This document shows positions 1 to 5,793 of a stretch of 12,003 bases of DNA, piece by piece. The DNA comes from Clostridiales bacterium UBA1728 (GTDB lineage: Bacteria; Bacillota; Clostridia; Oscillospirales; Oscillospiraceae). Each line of letters opens with the position of its first letter. Position 1 is the stretch's first letter. The stretch lies in assembly GCA_002315975.1 (NCBI GenBank), contig DCIK01000005.1:32964-44966 (forward strand), written 5' to 3'. The notes under the pieces are model-generated. The model saw only the letters and a program-made list of their open reading frames with translations. It did no database searches and had not been told where the DNA came from. Position numbers and translations under genes: made by a program.

Positions 1-99
1 ACTCTATTGGTGCGCCCTCGCATCGTCGTCGTCACAAGCTTCGTATCGCTCGCCCCATCCTGTCAGGATAGGGCTCGTTCACTCCGCTGCTCCTCCTCT

Positions 100-125
100 C
101 CCATTGTGTGCTCGCACACAATGGG
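100..125. other. Perfect 12-bp inverted repeat inside repeat copy 1
   Basis: The arm CCCATTGTGTGC (100-111) is exactly complementary to GCACACAATGGG (114-125) across a 2-nt centre, so an RNA hairpin would open a few of the inner pairs. There is no T-tract on either side, so it does not look like an intrinsic terminator. It lies in the expansion that copy 2 lacks. Confidence 0.8.
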
Positions 126-164
126 ACCCGGCAGAGCCGCCGCGATCAATGCGAGTGTCTTTTC

Positions 165-193
165 TCGATTGTAAAACGTAGTTTTACAATCGA
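165..193. other. Perfect 13-bp hairpin 3 nt past the cvpA-family stop codon
   Basis: TCGATTGTAAAAC (165-177) pairs perfectly with GTTTTACAATCGA (181-193) around a GTA triloop. Read leftward it begins 3 nt after the stop codon of the gene ending at 197. No U-run follows on the leftward transcript (the next bases read GAAAAGACAC), so it may stabilise a 3' end or act as a weak terminator rather than a classical one. It occupies the same place as the different-sequence hairpin at 5761-5791. Confidence 0.75.
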
Positions 194-196
194 CTA

Positions 197-922
197 TCAG
201 ATGCCGAGGAAGGGGGCGAGGGGATCCAGCTGCATGAGCAGGGAGGGCAGGAAACTGCCCACCAGCTTTTCATGGGGGATGAGTACGCCTGTGAACTTCA
301 GCACCCAGGCGAAGAGGGCGCAGAAGAAAAACCCCTGCAGGATGCCGGTGACCATGCCACCCAGATCGTTGAGCATATCCCCACCGGGAATCTTAAACAC
401 CAGATTGGGGAGATTCCCCAGAACGGTGAGAAAAATCAGAATCAGAATGAAAAAGAGCAGAAAAGCGCCGATATAGGAGAGCGTGGAGCAGAGAATCTCC
501 ACCATGGCATCGGGGACGCTCATGCTCTGGGCCGCAGCGTAAGTAACGGCCTTCTTAGCCATGGCCTCGGCAGTCTTGCCGTAAATGCCCATGTGCTCAT
601 AGGTGCTGCGGCAGAACTCCTGTGCCTGGGAGGGGTTGGCGGAGAGGTAGTCCGCCACGGACAGAGAACCGGTGGCAGCACCGGCGATCCCGAATTCCTC
701 CCGGACCTTCTGGTTGATATTGGTCTCCAGATAGCCGCTGGCGAAGGGACGCAGGGCATCGTTGACCTCATAGGCGTAGGTGTCGGCAAGGAGGTCTGCG
801 GCGTAAAGGGAGATGATGATCACCAGCAGACTGCCGATGCCCAGTACCAGCCCCTTCTTATAGCCGTTCCACACGCACAGCAGGATCACGGCCAGCATAA
901 TCAGGTTGAGGATCAGTTTCAT
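197..922 (-). CDS. CvpA-family integral membrane protein
   Basis: A 241-residue protein with hydrophobic segments at about residues 3-18, 25-45, 148-168 and 186-210, separated by a long polar stretch (about 50-140). The N-terminal pattern (two early spans with a GYKKGL turn between them) and the C-terminal motif PGGDMLNDLGGMVTGILQG are typical of the CvpA (colicin V production) family. Family members are membrane proteins of poorly defined, often envelope-related role; no enzymatic residues are evident. The ATG at 922 is preceded by a strong GGAGGA ribosome binding site. The gene starts 29 bp after the DUF5711 gene ends, so the two are probably one operon driven from the promoter at 2094-2102. 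Family assignment is fairly secure; the specific function is not known. Confidence 0.8.
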   Translation of the reverse strand: MKLILNLIMLAVILLCVWNGYKKGLVLGIGSLLVIIISLYAADLLADTYAYEVNDALRPFASGYLETNINQKVREEFGIAGAATGSLSVADYLSANPSQAQEFCRSTYEHMGIYGKTAEAMAKKAVTYAAAQSMSVPDAMVEILCSTLSYIGAFLLFFILILIFLTVLGNLPNLVFKIPGGDMLNDLGGMVTGILQGFFFCALFAWVLKFTGVLIPHEKLVGSFLPSLLMQLDPLAPFLGI

Positions 923-951
923 AATCAGAGTTCCTCCGGGAATTATCGTTC

Positions 952-2067
952 TTAGTAGCGGAAGCGGATCAGCTCGGCTCCGCTCTTTCCCAGCAGGAGA
1001 GCTTCACTTTCTCCCGCCAGCAGGCAGCGAGTGGAATTGGCCACACGCTGATAGGATATGTCGTTGCTGAAGTCCTCATGATAGAGGGTCAGCTCGTTGG
1101 GATAGAGAACAAGAATCTGCCGCCCCAGCACGGAAAGGGAATATACATCCTGCGTTACCGTCAGCTCTCCCACCAGCTCGCCCTTGCTGCTGTAGCTGCG
1201 CAGAACGCCCTCGCTGCCGGTATGATCCCGGTGCAGCAGCAAAAGAGCGCAGCGGCCGGTGAGACAGTAGTCCGCAAGCACCATGCTATCCAGCTCCACG
1301 GTGGAGAGAAGCTTACCGCTGCTGTCGGCGAGGAAAAGCTCATCCTCGGTCAGAACGGCCAGCGTGCCGTCCTGCAGAAAGTCGAAATCCAGAATCAGCT
1401 GCTCGCCAAGCTCCATACAGCACAGCTCCTTTTCGGAGTTCAGCGAGTAGAAGCGCAGGGTACTGCCGGCGGAGCTCACGCAGTTTACCACCAGATGCGC
1501 GTCCGGCGAGACTCTGGCACTGATGGGATAGCCGGAGATGCCGCAGTCCAAAGTAAAAAGAGGGGAGAAGGCGGAGTTATAAACCCTGACCCGCCCGCGG
1601 TACTCGGGATAATCGCTCACAACGGTGAGATACCCGCCCTTGGACGCATCGGCAAAGCGAATGGGGTATTCAGCGGGGCAGAGGATGCTCTCAGCCTCCC
1701 GGGAGATCACGCACATGGCCGTGCCGCCCACATCGTAAAACACCGCGAGCTCCTCCGAAGCGCTGACAGCCGGCTCATCCATGGCAAAGCTCTCGGCGGC
1801 CAGAGCATTGCCCTCCTCGTCGATGAGCTGAGCGCCCACGGAGGAGGCCACCGCCAGTCTGTCACCGGCCATGGCGAAGCTCTCACCGGTGAAGAGATAG
1901 CTGGTCACCACACGCTCTTCCTCCTTCAGCCCGGTAAGCTCCAGCAGCCGGGAGAAAAAGCCGCTGCCGTAGACGCTGTGCACCACAATTGCCAGCACGG
2001 AAAACGCCAACGTGACCAGAACGGCTATGCGCAGGGGGAGATTTGCTTTTTTCGTTTCGCTAGTCAT
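952..2067 (-). CDS. DUF5711-family membrane-anchored protein (likely beta-propeller)
   Basis: A 371-residue protein with a short basic N-terminus, a single membrane span at about residues 12-33 and a large extracytoplasmic domain of repeated short beta-strand-like blocks. These blocks recur about every 40-45 residues (alternating hydrophobic runs, then D/E-G or S-S-G-K turns such as DSSGKLLS and SSKGELVG), as in WD40/PQQ-like propellers. The layout matches the DUF5711 family of Clostridia, whose function is unknown. The ATG at 2067 has an AAAGGA ribosome binding site, and the TATAAT element at 2094-2099 gives a leader of roughly 20 nt. It is followed closely by the CvpA-family gene, so the pair probably encodes two cell-envelope proteins that work together. 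That functional link is inference. Confidence 0.75.
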   Translation of the reverse strand: MTSETKKANLPLRIAVLVTLAFSVLAIVVHSVYGSGFFSRLLELTGLKEEERVVTSYLFTGESFAMAGDRLAVASSVGAQLIDEEGNALAAESFAMDEPAVSASEELAVFYDVGGTAMCVISREAESILCPAEYPIRFADASKGGYLTVVSDYPEYRGRVRVYNSAFSPLFTLDCGISGYPISARVSPDAHLVVNCVSSAGSTLRFYSLNSEKELCCMELGEQLILDFDFLQDGTLAVLTEDELFLADSSGKLLSTVELDSMVLADYCLTGRCALLLLHRDHTGSEGVLRSYSSKGELVGELTVTQDVYSLSVLGRQILVLYPNELTLYHEDFSNDISYQRVANSTRCLLAGESEALLLGKSGAELIRFRY

Positions 2068-2093
2068 GGCATATCCTTTGCAAGCTCGGTGAA

Positions 2094-2102
2094 ATTATAG
2101 CA
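2094..2102 (-). promoter_or_regulatory. Extended -10 promoter for DUF5711-cvpA operon
   Basis: On the minus strand the sequence reads TGC followed by a perfect TATAAT, i.e. an extended -10 element of a sigma-A promoter. No good -35 hexamer stands at 16-18 bp, which is compatible with extended -10 promoters. It lies 27 bp upstream of the DUF5711 start codon and outside the truA coding sequence, so the pair can be transcribed independently of the ECF-truA operon. Confidence 0.65.
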
Positions 2103-2185
2103 GTCAGATAGCGGAAATTCATGTCAGCTTTGTGAATTTGCAAACGACACGATCTTCCAATACTCATAGAGAGGGTCGCTTGTAG

Positions 2186-2207
2186 GGCTCGACCTCCCGG
2201 ACGAGCC
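2186..2207. other. Small inverted repeat downstream of truA
   Basis: GGCTCG (2186-2191) and CGAGCC (2202-2207) can form a 6-bp stem with a 10-nt loop just after the truA stop codon. There is no U-run after it on the leftward strand, so as a terminator it is weak. It may be a remnant of an intergenic repeat. The rest of the 149-bp gap between truA and the DUF5711 gene contains only the promoter at 2094-2102. Confidence 0.35.
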
Positions 2208-2216
2208 GCCGCAAGG

Positions 2217-3026
2217 TTACAGCACCCGTGTCCGCTCCAGAATCGGTACGCCGTTCTCATCGGCGGTGCCCATGAGGATACCGGCGCTGCCCTCGTACCA
2301 GACCCGGTTCATGTACAGACCGCCGGGGGGCATGGTGGGCCCGGTGAGACGGCGGTCGCCCAGCTCCAGAAGCCGGGGAATGTCGTCGGGGTTCAGCTTG
2401 CCGTAGCTGGCAAAGACCAGCGTACCCACGATGGCGCGTACCATATTATAAAGGAAGCCGTTGGCGCAGATGCGGACGGTGATGAGCTCGCCTTCCTTGC
2501 TTGCCTCGCACCAGTACACCGTGCGGACGGTGGTGCGGGTGTCGGTACCCACGCTGCGCACGGCGGCAAAGTCGTGGGTGCCCTCAAAGGCGGCAGCAGC
2601 GCGGCTCATGCTCTCGATGCTGAGCCGCTGAGGATAGAAGCAGACCCGATGCTCCAAAAAAGGGTCGGGAATGCGGCTGTTGTGAATTTTGTAGATGTAT
2701 TCCTTCTGGATACAGGAAGAGATGGCATTAAAGCCCTCGTCCACCTCACAGCAGGCTTTTACGGCAATATCACCGGGAAGTCGGGCATTGACGGCCAGCG
2801 GCACCTTTTCCACCGGAATTTTACAGTCGGTACGGAAGTTGGCGCAGTAGTGCATGGCGTGAACGCCCGCGTCGGTGCGCCCGCAGCCGGTGAGCTTCAC
2901 CCGGTGGCCGCAGACCAGCGAAAGTGCCTCCTCCATGGTCTCCTGCACGGTGACCTCGGTCTTCTGGGTCTGCCAGCCATGATAAGCGCTGCCCTCATAG
3001 CTCAGGTGCAGAGCGAGATTTCTCAT
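2217..3026 (-). CDS. truA: tRNA pseudouridine(38-40) synthase TruA
   Basis: A 269-residue cytoplasmic enzyme that isomerises uridines 38-40 in the anticodon arm of tRNAs. The catalytic motif GCGRTDAGVHA is present with the nucleophilic aspartate at D52. The N-terminal YEGSAYHGWQTQ and the later NGFLYNMVRAIVGTL and GPTMPPGGLYM motifs are characteristic of TruA, and the length is normal. I use the ATG at 3026 rather than an upstream in-frame start because the protein then begins with the family-typical MRNLALHLSYEG. That ATG overlaps the ecfT stop in an ATGA junction, indicating translational coupling. truA after an ECF transporter module is a classical Firmicute arrangement. Here the usual rplM-rpsI genes do not follow; a promoter and DUF5711-cvpA do. 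Confidence 0.96.
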   Translation of the reverse strand: MRNLALHLSYEGSAYHGWQTQKTEVTVQETMEEALSLVCGHRVKLTGCGRTDAGVHAMHYCANFRTDCKIPVEKVPLAVNARLPGDIAVKACCEVDEGFNAISSCIQKEYIYKIHNSRIPDPFLEHRVCFYPQRLSIESMSRAAAAFEGTHDFAAVRSVGTDTRTTVRTVYWCEASKEGELITVRICANGFLYNMVRAIVGTLVFASYGKLNPDDIPRLLELGDRRLTGPTMPPGGLYMNRVWYEGSAGILMGTADENGVPILERTRVL

Positions 3027-3826
3027 ATACCCAGCACCCGCAGGGCGATGACCGCCGCCAGAAGAGCCAGGAAGAGCAGGATGCAGAGCCAGTCGCGGCT
3101 TTCCATCTTCAGCTCCTTCATGCGGGTGCGGCCGCTGCCGCCGTGGTAGCAGCGGCACTCCATGGCCGTGGCCAGCTCGTCGGCCCGGCGGAAGGCGGAT
3201 ACGAACAGCGGCACCAGCACGGGCAGCAGCGCCTTGGCGCGCTGGAAGAGGCTGCCGGTTTCAAAGTCGGCACCGCGGGCCTTCTGGGCAGACATGATTT
3301 TGTCGGTCTCCTCCATGAGGGTGGGGATAAAGCGGAGGGCGATGCTCATCATCATGCTCAGCTCGTGGACGGGAACCCGGAGCTTTTTCAGGGGGTTCAT
3401 GAGCATCTCCAGACCGTCGGTGATGGAGAGGGGAGAGGTGGTCAGCGTCAGCAGGAAGCTGCCGCAGATGAGCATGACGATGCGGCTGACCATCTGCGCA
3501 GAGCGGATCACGCCCTGCCGGGTGATGTTGAAGATCCAGAATTTCACCAGCGTGTCGCCGGTGGTGTAGAAGAGGTTCAGCAGACCCGTGAGGATGATGA
3601 TAAAGAGCAGGGGCTTCATGCCCTTGAGAAGCTGCTTCACCGTGGTCTTGGAGAGGATCACGGCCATGGCCAGCGTGGCATAGGAGAGCAGCACACCGCA
3701 GACGGTATTGGCGGTGAAAATTTCGGCGATATAGAGCGTTACGCAAAGGAGCTTGGTGCGGGGGTCCAGCCGGTGAACGATGGTGTCGCCGGGGAAGTAC
3801 TGACCCAGAGTGATATCCTTCAGCAT
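3023..3826 (-). CDS. ecfT: ECF transporter transmembrane (T) component EcfT
   Basis: A 267-residue membrane protein that couples the two ATPases to interchangeable substrate-binding S components for vitamin or metal uptake. The N-terminus (GQYFPGDTIVHRLDPRTKLL) is the conserved EcfT signature. Hydrophobic spans lie at about residues 24-40, 42-58, 68-88, 108-130 and 245-264. The first coupling-helix motif is intact (QKARGADF, A183-R184-G185). The second, normally also ARG-like, reads AMECRCYHGG (C224-R225-C226); the key arginine is kept and I recall similar C-R-C variants in related Clostridia. The ATG at 3826 overlaps the end of ecfA2 by 7 bp and is preceded by GGGAGGG. Stop and truA start overlap by 4 bp. 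Confidence 0.93.
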   Translation of the reverse strand: MLKDITLGQYFPGDTIVHRLDPRTKLLCVTLYIAEIFTANTVCGVLLSYATLAMAVILSKTTVKQLLKGMKPLLFIIILTGLLNLFYTTGDTLVKFWIFNITRQGVIRSAQMVSRIVMLICGSFLLTLTTSPLSITDGLEMLMNPLKKLRVPVHELSMMMSIALRFIPTLMEETDKIMSAQKARGADFETGSLFQRAKALLPVLVPLFVSAFRRADELATAMECRCYHGGSGRTRMKELKMESRDWLCILLFLALLAAVIALRVLGI

Positions 3827-4683
3827 CCCTCAATCCCTCCCTTCACGGCCATAACGGCATCCACCAGTTCCTCCGTGGTGGAGATACCGTCGGGAATGGG
3901 GAGACCCCAGCGCTTGAGCATATACCCCACAATGGTGGAGTCGGGAATGTCCAGACCCATCTCCCGCAGCTCCTCCACATGGGCAAAGACCTCGTCGGGG
4001 GTGCCGTCCAGCGCAATTCTGCCGCTGCGCACCACCACGACCCGCTCGGCGATGGCGGCAGCGGTGTTCATGTCGTGGGAGATGAGGATGACTGTGGCGC
4101 CGGTCTCCTGCTTGTAGCGTTTCACATTTTCCAGTATGTCCTGACAGCCGGCGGGATCAAGACCCGCCGTGGGCTCGTCGAGGATGAGCACACCGGGCTC
4201 CATGGCCAGAATACCGGCAATGGCCACCCTGCGCTTCTGTCCGCCGGAAAGGTCCAGGGGGGAGAGCTCAAAAAGCTCCTCGCTGACGCCGGCAAAGTCG
4301 GCACCGATGCGGATATGCTCCTCCAGCTCCTCGCCCTTCAGACCCATGTTGCCGGGGCCGAAGCCGATGTCCCTGCGGACGGTCTCCTCAAAGAGCTGGT
4401 ACTCAGGGTACTGCATCACCAGTCCCACCTGAAAGCGGGTATCCCGAAGAGCCTGCTTGGAGCGGTGGATGTCCTGCCCGTCCAGCAGCACTCTGCCCTC
4501 GGTGGGCTTGAGAAGACCGTTGAGATGCTGCACCAGGGTGGACTTGCCGGAGCCGGTATGCCCCAGCAGGACGATGAGCTGCCCTGCGGGAATAGTCAGG
4601 TTAATGTGATCCAGCGCCACCTTTTCAAAGGGCGTGCCCTGACTGTATACATGGGTGAGATTTTCAAGACGGATTTCACTCAT
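3820..4683 (-). CDS. ecfA2: ECF transporter ATP-binding protein EcfA2
   Basis: A 287-residue ABC ATPase that powers ECF-type uptake as a heterodimer with EcfA1. Visible motifs in order: Walker A GHTGSGKST (41-49), Q-loop glutamine Q91 in VMQYPEYQLF, signature LSGGQK (145-150), Walker B VLILDEP (165-171) and the switch histidine H203. The YPEYQLFEETV sequence after the Q-loop is typical of EcfA2 rather than EcfA1. The open frame extends 219 bp further upstream, but that part overlaps ecfA1 in another frame and is not protein-like. The ATG at 4683, giving MSEIRLENL, fits the family and overlaps the ecfA1 stop by 8 bp (ATGAGTGA). The C-terminal 70 residues form the usual EcfA2 extension. Confidence 0.94.
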   Translation of the reverse strand: MSEIRLENLTHVYSQGTPFEKVALDHINLTIPAGQLIVLLGHTGSGKSTLVQHLNGLLKPTEGRVLLDGQDIHRSKQALRDTRFQVGLVMQYPEYQLFEETVRRDIGFGPGNMGLKGEELEEHIRIGADFAGVSEELFELSPLDLSGGQKRRVAIAGILAMEPGVLILDEPTAGLDPAGCQDILENVKRYKQETGATVILISHDMNTAAAIAERVVVVRSGRIALDGTPDEVFAHVEELREMGLDIPDSTIVGYMLKRWGLPIPDGISTTEELVDAVMAVKGGIEGC

Positions 4684-5530
4684 CGAACGCGCCCTCCAAT
4701 ACGTGCAGAGCCACAGCAACCACTGCGGCGCAGCTTTCGGCCTCCAGCGCGTTGATGGGAACATCCAGACCGCGCTTTCGGAACTGATAGAGGATATCCA
4801 CGGTTTCGGGTACATCCAGATCCATGGCGCGGAGCTCCTCCACCCGGGAGAAAACTTCCGAGGGAGTGCCGTCCATGCGGATTTCCCCGTCAGACATGAC
4901 AATGAGCCGATCGCAGTGGATGCACTCGCTCATATGATGGGTGATGAGAATCACGGTTACGCCCTGCCTGCGCAGCTCCTCAATGCAGTTGATGACCTCG
5001 TGGCGACCCTGAGGGTCCAGCATGGCGGTGGGCTCGTCCAGCACGATCACCTCCGGCTGCATGGCCAGCACGCCGGCAATGGCAATGCGCTGCTTCTGGC
5101 CGCCGGAAAGAAGGTGGGGGGCGTGGGTGCGATACTCGTACATTTCCACCTGTTTGAGAGCCGCGTCCACCCGGCGGCGGATTTCGGAGCTCTCCACGCC
5201 CAGGTTTTCGGGCGCAAAGGCCACATCGTCCTCCACGACGCTGGCGACGATCTGGTTGTCGGGGTTCTGAAACACCATGCCCACGGTGCGGCGAATGTCT
5301 AAAAGCCGGCTCTCGTCGGCGGTGTCCATGCCCTTCACGAGAACTCTGCCCTCACTGGGCAGGAGAATGGAGTTGAGATGCTTGGCGAGGGTGGATTTTC
5401 CGGATCCGTTATGTCCCAGTATGGCGGTAAAGCTGCCCTTTTCGAACGAAGTGCTGATGTTCTTCAGGCTGTCTTCCTTATTGCCGGGATAACGAAAGCG
5501 GAGGTTTTCGATTTTGATAATGGGTTCCAT
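4676..5530 (-). CDS. ecfA1: ECF transporter ATP-binding protein EcfA1
   Basis: A 284-residue ABC ATPase, first gene of the leftward ecfA1-ecfA2-ecfT-truA operon. Walker A GHNGSGKST (39-47), Q-loop VFQNPDNQI with Q88, signature LSGGQKQR (141-148), Walker B VIVLDEP (161-167) and switch histidine H198 are all intact. The FQNPDNQIVASVVEDDVAFAPEN stretch is diagnostic of EcfA1/CbiO1. The ATG at 5530 is preceded by AAGGAA at good spacing. I found no convincing sigma-A promoter in the AT-rich leader at 5531-5610. No S component gene is nearby, so the module probably serves several S components encoded elsewhere (group II ECF), and its substrate cannot be told from here. Confidence 0.94.
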   Translation of the reverse strand: MEPIIKIENLRFRYPGNKEDSLKNISTSFEKGSFTAILGHNGSGKSTLAKHLNSILLPSEGRVLVKGMDTADESRLLDIRRTVGMVFQNPDNQIVASVVEDDVAFAPENLGVESSEIRRRVDAALKQVEMYEYRTHAPHLLSGGQKQRIAIAGVLAMQPEVIVLDEPTAMLDPQGRHEVINCIEELRRQGVTVILITHHMSECIHCDRLIVMSDGEIRMDGTPSEVFSRVEELRAMDLDVPETVDILYQFRKRGLDVPINALEAESCAAVVAVALHVLEGAFDE

Positions 5531-5621
5531 ATAGTATTTCCTTATTTTTAATTGATGCAGGTGCTACCCGTCTGACGGTGCAGCCCCGATCAAAGAATAA
5601 ACAGCAAAAAGTCTCGCAGAG

Positions 5622-5640
5622 TTCACGCCAGAGGCGTGAA
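5622..5640. other. Perfect 8-bp triloop hairpin in the ecfA1 upstream region
   Basis: TTCACGCC (5622-5629) pairs exactly with GGCGTGAA (5633-5640) around an AGA triloop. On the leftward strand a TTTTT run occurs about 12 nt after the stem, too far for a classical terminator. It adjoins the structured repeat and has the same triloop style, but I cannot show that it belongs to the repeat unit. Confidence 0.6.
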
Positions 5641-5654
5641 ATAATTCCAATCAC

Positions 5655-5681
5655 TTTTCAGCGAGCTTCGCCCGCTGAAAA
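5655..5681. other. 12-bp TTC-triloop hairpin beside repeat copy 2
   Basis: Arms 5655-5666 and 5670-5681 pair with one A/C mismatch around a TTC triloop, ending in four A-T pairs (TTTTC...GAAAA). The A-T ends give a T-run on both strands, so it could act as a weak bidirectional terminator between the methyltransferase gene and ecfA1. Neither strand has a long U-tract beyond the stem. Confidence 0.5.
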
Positions 5682-5690
5682 ATACCCTGA

Positions 5691-5791
5691 GGCACGCTCT
5701 ATTGGCGTGCCCTCGCATCGACCAAGGAGGCGAAGCCTCCGCGATAAATGCGAGTAAGGCTCGTTTGTGGCGACGCAGTCGCCGCAAACGA
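5691..5791. repeat. Structured intergenic repeat, copy 2 (compact form)
   Basis: From left to right it has a hairpin GGCACGC-loop-GCGTGCC (5691-5711), an outer arm CTCGCAT (5712-5718), an inner GGAGGC-GAA-GCCTCC hairpin (5726-5740) and the complementary outer arm ATGCGAG (5748-5754). After a 6-nt gap comes a 14-bp hairpin (5761-5774 with 5778-5791, GCA triloop, one G-U wobble). The last hairpin ends 3 nt from the methyltransferase stop codon, the same placement as copy 1. The gap 5531-5793 contains no gene: only this element, two further hairpins and the ecfA1 leader. Function is unknown; a 3'-UTR stability element or a mobile palindromic repeat are both possible. Confidence 0.75.
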
Positions 5792-5793
5792 AA

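Larger units (their letters stand above)
1..193. repeat. Structured intergenic repeat, copy 1 (expanded form, cut by left edge)
   Basis: No gene is present here. Two blocks match the element at 5691-5791: positions 1-25 match 5696-5720 (shared CTCTATTGG, then CCCTCGCATCG) and positions 130-155 match 5729-5754 (GGC-triloop-GCC, then CCGCGAT and AATGCGAG). CTCGCAT (17-23) and ATGCGAG (149-155) are inverted repeats that could close the element. Between the blocks copy 1 carries about 104 nt, against 8 nt in copy 2. That insert contains a hairpin at about 54-73 with one bulged A and a perfect one at 100-125. A further perfect hairpin at 165-193 ends 3 nt from the cvpA stop codon. The homology of the two copies is seen directly; the function is unknown. 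Confidence 0.75.

Noticed and set aside
1..193. CRISPR array or tRNA-like structure in the left intergenic region
   Set aside because: The hairpins differ in sequence, spacing is irregular, no direct repeats of 24-37 nt recur, and there is no cloverleaf or CCA end.
165..193. Classical Rho-independent terminator for the cvpA-family gene
   Set aside because: The stem is perfect but no U-run follows on either strand, so I list it only as a hairpin of the repeat.
1078..2100. A 340-codon plus-strand frame opposite the DUF5711 gene
   Set aside because: It is a shadow of the GC-rich coding strand, without a ribosome binding site or recognisable motifs; the minus-strand product matches a known family and has its own promoter.
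3027..3158. Longer start for truA at 3158
   Set aside because: The extra 44 residues are an off-frame reading of the ecfT C-terminus; the ATG at 3026 gives the family-typical N-terminus and an ATGA overlap.
3143..4117. A plus-strand frame of 324 codons opposite ecfT/ecfA2
   Set aside because: It is rich in His and Gly with no motif, and lies across the junction of two secure genes on the other strand.
4684..4902. N-terminal extension of ecfA2 to an upstream in-frame start
   Set aside because: The added 73 residues are Trp/Ser/Pro-rich, unlike any ABC ATPase, and are an out-of-frame reading of the ecfA1 C-terminus.
5531..5610. Riboswitch (for example cobalamin, TPP or riboflavin type) in the ecfA1 leader
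   Set aside because: The leader before ecfA1 is short, and I recognise none of the conserved core motifs of these riboswitch classes.
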